A DNA stretch of 64,000 nt from Serilophus lunatus. Taxonomy: Eukaryota; Chordata; Aves; Passeriformes; Eurylaimidae. Where the stretch lies: the NCBI GenBank assembly GCA_013399895.1, contig VXBA01002681.1, forward strand, positions 380,252 to 444,251. The letters are read 5' to 3'. Shown in pieces: positions 61,101 through 64,000 of this stretch. Both the position numbers and the translations under genes were made by a program. Below the pieces are notes generated by a model. The model had not been told where the DNA came from. It worked only from the letters and a program-made list of their open reading frames with translations, and did not search any database. How positions within the stretch are numbered: the first letter of the stretch is position 1; each line of letters opens with the position of its first letter.

Positions 61101-62021
61101 ATGGTCTGGAGCAGCATAATTAGTCTTTGATTTCCACTTTGCAAACCATGCCTGGGAAGAGGCCACTCCATTTTCCTTAAACCATACCTCATTGCATGAG
61201 GACAAACAGATCACTTGAATTCCTGAGGTGTGTTCAAAAGCTTGGAAGGCAGAACTGAACATCTCTGGCAGCCATATAGAATTTGGACAAAAAGAGCTCG
61301 CTCATGCAAGAAGACATACAGCACACTGCACTAACCCTGAGATGATCTGAATAGTCCATACTACCCCCAGAAGAGTAAACAAGGGCATGTGACATATGTA
61401 CAGCTTCATTTATTCCGCCCCTGACCTGCATTTTGGCCCTGATTCTAGTTTCTTCTCTGCTAACAGCTAATGAAATCCCAACGTGGGCTTGTTCTGCTTT
61501 TCCCACTCCTCTCCTTGCTCCCATTTCTGATTTCTGAGATGTCCTGAAAATAATTCTGTTAGCAGGAAAATAAACAGGACATTACTCTTGATGGTATTCA
61601 ATTGTATTTTCTCTTTCCCTGATGTCAGTCCCTGGCAGAGGGGGGTAAAGAGGAACTCAAAGCTATCAGAGAACCTTTTCTGGCACAGATAAAGAACCTG
61701 CATGCTGCCAAACCCTTCGCTATTGTTCAGCGTGCACCCTGCTGTTTGTTTGGGACCTGGAAAATAAGGCCTTACTGTGAAATTTTAAGTGAAAAAGATT
61801 AAAGTTGAGCATAGCAAAGGCAGGTCAAGCAGCAGAATGAACTAGTCCAGCAAATGGGCATTTTTGCCTTCTGTGACAGCTGATGGTGGCAAACAAGAAT
61901 TGGGATTTTTTAATGGCTATTGTTTTTGGTTTGGGGATGAGAGTTTTTATAAGACACTGAGCAGAAGTACACAAACCTGACTTCCATCTTTTCAGGCTCA
62001 TTTCACAGCGCAGCATTTCAC
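58141..62021. other. Non-coding flank, nothing recognised
   Basis: AT-rich stretches at about 58620-58700 and 59270-59460. No repeat family or coding sequence is identified. Confidence 0.6.
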
Positions 62022-62310
62022 AAAATCACAGAATAACCTGAGTTGGAAGGAACTCACAAGGAACATTAAGTCCAACTCCTGATCCAGACAGGACCATTCC
62101 AAAGAGTCACACCATGTGCCCGAGAGAATTGTCCAAACACTTCATCTCTGTCAGACTTGGTGCAGTGACCACTTCCCCGAGGAGCCTGTTCCAGCACCCA
62201 GTCACCCTCTCTGTGAAGAATCTCTTTCTATCATCCAACCTAAACCTTCACTGACACAACTTCAGGCCCTTTGATTCTGTTTCTTTTCTCACAAAGAAAT
62301 CTGTGTCTGC
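62022..62310 (-). mobile_element. CR1 LINE 3' end, different subfamily from the others
   Basis: The + strand starts AAAATCACAGAATAACCTG and continues GAGTTGGAAGGAACTCACAA and TAAGTCCAACTCCTGATCC through CTGTTCCAGCACCCAGTCAC and TCCAACCTAAACCTTCACTG. GAGTTGGAAGG(A/G)ACTCACAAGG is typical of CR1 subfamilies distinct from the GGTTGGAAGGGACCTT type seen at 19055 and 53365. Confidence 0.88.
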
Positions 62311-64000
62311 CCCTCCTCTTAAGCTCATGAGGAAGTCATGCAATGAGGTCCACTTTATCCCCAGAGACGCATCAAGCCATCTTTGTCTCAGCTCACCGTG
62401 GTCTAGCATCCACTCTCATCATGCCAGACCCCTGGCTTCCACCATTTCTGGAGAGCTCCTGCTCATTCAGCAAGGCTCTGTCCATCTGTACCAATGCTTC
62501 TTCTTGTTTCTTCAAATTTACCTCCTCTGAGTGAAGCAGAGATTGAGGCGTTGCAGAATCAGCTCCTTGCCAGAGCAACTTTGGTTAAGAACACGCAGTG
62601 TTAATTAAACAAACGGTTATTAAATTTTGGAAGGACTTCCTCTGCACCACAGGCCAAAGCTGTCCTCTTCAGGGACATGCATCTTCAGGAGTTTCTTCAC
62701 ATCCCTACAAGGGCTCAGGATGCTTCAGTCAGTTTGCATAAGGAAGAGCTGGGTTCTGAGCAATCTCAGCTGAATGTCTGACCACAATGAGTATTGCCAC
62801 CTCACTTCTCAGACTTTCCTCCAGATGGCAAACAGTGTCTACTCAGTTAAACAGAGTGACAGGCCGCAATAACAAGTGAAAACATCGAGAATGAAGTGAC
62901 GGAGAGATATTGCTTGAGAAAACACCCCATACTGAATGAAGATGGTTGGGTGCAGGAGCGCAAACAAAACGCTCCAGGTGGAAGAAGACATCTGAAATCA
63001 CCATTTTCTTCCTCACAGATGATCATCAGCTTGTTTTCAATCCTGCCAAGATGTTGCATTGCTTTCACTGTGATTGTTCCTGAAACATCTTTAGTCTGCA
63101 CTTTTCCTTCTAGCCCAGATTTTTCCCTGAGAGCTTAAGCTTGGCCATAAAGTGACAGACCAAAGGCTCAGCTGCCCCAGCAGCCCATCTGCAATGGACA
63201 TCCTGGAGAAGATGCCTGAGAAAACGCACACACAGCAAGTCAATTATTCCTTCTATTCTCTCTCAACTTCTGGCAGTTGACACACCAGAAAAGGGGGTAT
63301 TCTTCAATTCATCCTGTCCTACATGAATTTCTCTTGCTGTTTTGACTCACACTGAAAGGCACTGCAGGTATTGAAAGAGGTCTGAACTCTTCCCATCAAG
63401 AGAGGGCAGTGCTGTTCTCACTGTCACAGCCCAGGGACACCTGTGCCAAGGAGAGATAAAGTGCACGATGAGTTATTGAAGTGGCACGGCTCTGTGTTTT
63501 GGTCTCCTAGCAAACCAACTGCAGAACTCTGAGGGTTACAGAAGCCAGGAGTTAATCAGTAACTCATATGTTTATCGTCTGCATGTTTAACTATTTTTTT
63601 CCTCCCTTGCAATACCTGCTGGTTTGGGTTTTTTTGCCTTCATTTAATGAGTAACTACAGGGAAAGGGATTAAATACACATGTTCTCTCAATATACTGAG
63701 ACTTTTGCTAGTGGCCATTATGACTGTAAGCAGCAGTATCCCACATTCATTGGCACATAGAACAGAATATTCAAGTATTTCTATATGAAAAAATAGTTCA
63801 GCCCCTTCAGTACAAACCAGTCCCTCCCAATGTCTAGTCTGGCATGTTCCTGTTTCAGTTGTGTTTTGCAGGCCTGCATCTCCATGAACACCCCAGTATG
63901 ATTTTACTCTTTGTAAGTTCTCTCAGCATCTCCTGTTTTCCTTTCCTTGTGTTTACACGGAACCACAAAAACATATGGAGCAGAGAGATCTCCAGAGGTT
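62311..64000. other. Non-coding flank to window end
   Basis: No coding sequence, RNA gene or mobile element is recognised. Confidence 0.6.

Noticed and set aside
1..64000. CRISPR arrays, tRNA or rRNA genes, bacterial operon signals
   Set aside because: Looked for and not seen. The spliced gene and CR1 repeats show this is vertebrate nuclear DNA.

Overview
The window is vertebrate nuclear DNA and most likely comes from a bird. The evidence is a split coding gene with canonical GT..AG introns and a repeat content dominated by 5'-truncated CR1 retrotransposon copies in both orientations. There are also one clear and one degraded LTR of the avian ERVL-like type. No bacterial operons, tRNA or rRNA genes, or CpG islands are visible. 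I cannot name the species.

I can support one protein-coding gene. It runs on the + strand from the ATG at 25310 to the stop at 47889 in six coding exons: 25310-25621, 35296-35492, 38594-38773, 43497-43542, 45746-45865 and 47716-47889. These join in frame to a 342-residue type II Golgi sialyltransferase of the ST3GAL1/ST3GAL2 group (GT29). All sialyl motifs (L, S, III, VS), the catalytic histidines and the six disulfide cysteines are present, so the enzyme should be active. Judged from remembered family sequences, it is nearest ST3GAL1 but too divergent to be an ordinary avian ST3GAL1 ortholog. Some positions resemble ST3GAL2. I call it an ST3GAL1-like paralog.

Layout. 1-25309 is non-coding 5' flank, or 5'-UTR introns. 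It carries a nearly complete ERVL-type solo LTR (about 5890-6654), a degraded related LTR (about 15422-15790), CR1 fragments (7490, 10345, 11203, 17690, 19055) and possible MIR fossils. 25310-47889 is the gene. Its introns hold four more CR1 pieces, a C-rich tract with quadruplex potential on the minus strand (40011-40064), a long polypyrimidine tract (29381-29482), short tandem duplications and two short perfect hairpins. 47890-64000 is 3' UTR and flank with further CR1 pieces and an unusual cluster of 12 TAAT/ATTA cores (54785-55003), which may be a homeodomain-bound enhancer.

I found no previously undescribed multi-gene system. The most worthwhile leads are the divergent sialyltransferase with its extra N-glycosylation sequons beside the catalytic motif, and the TAAT-rich element downstream.
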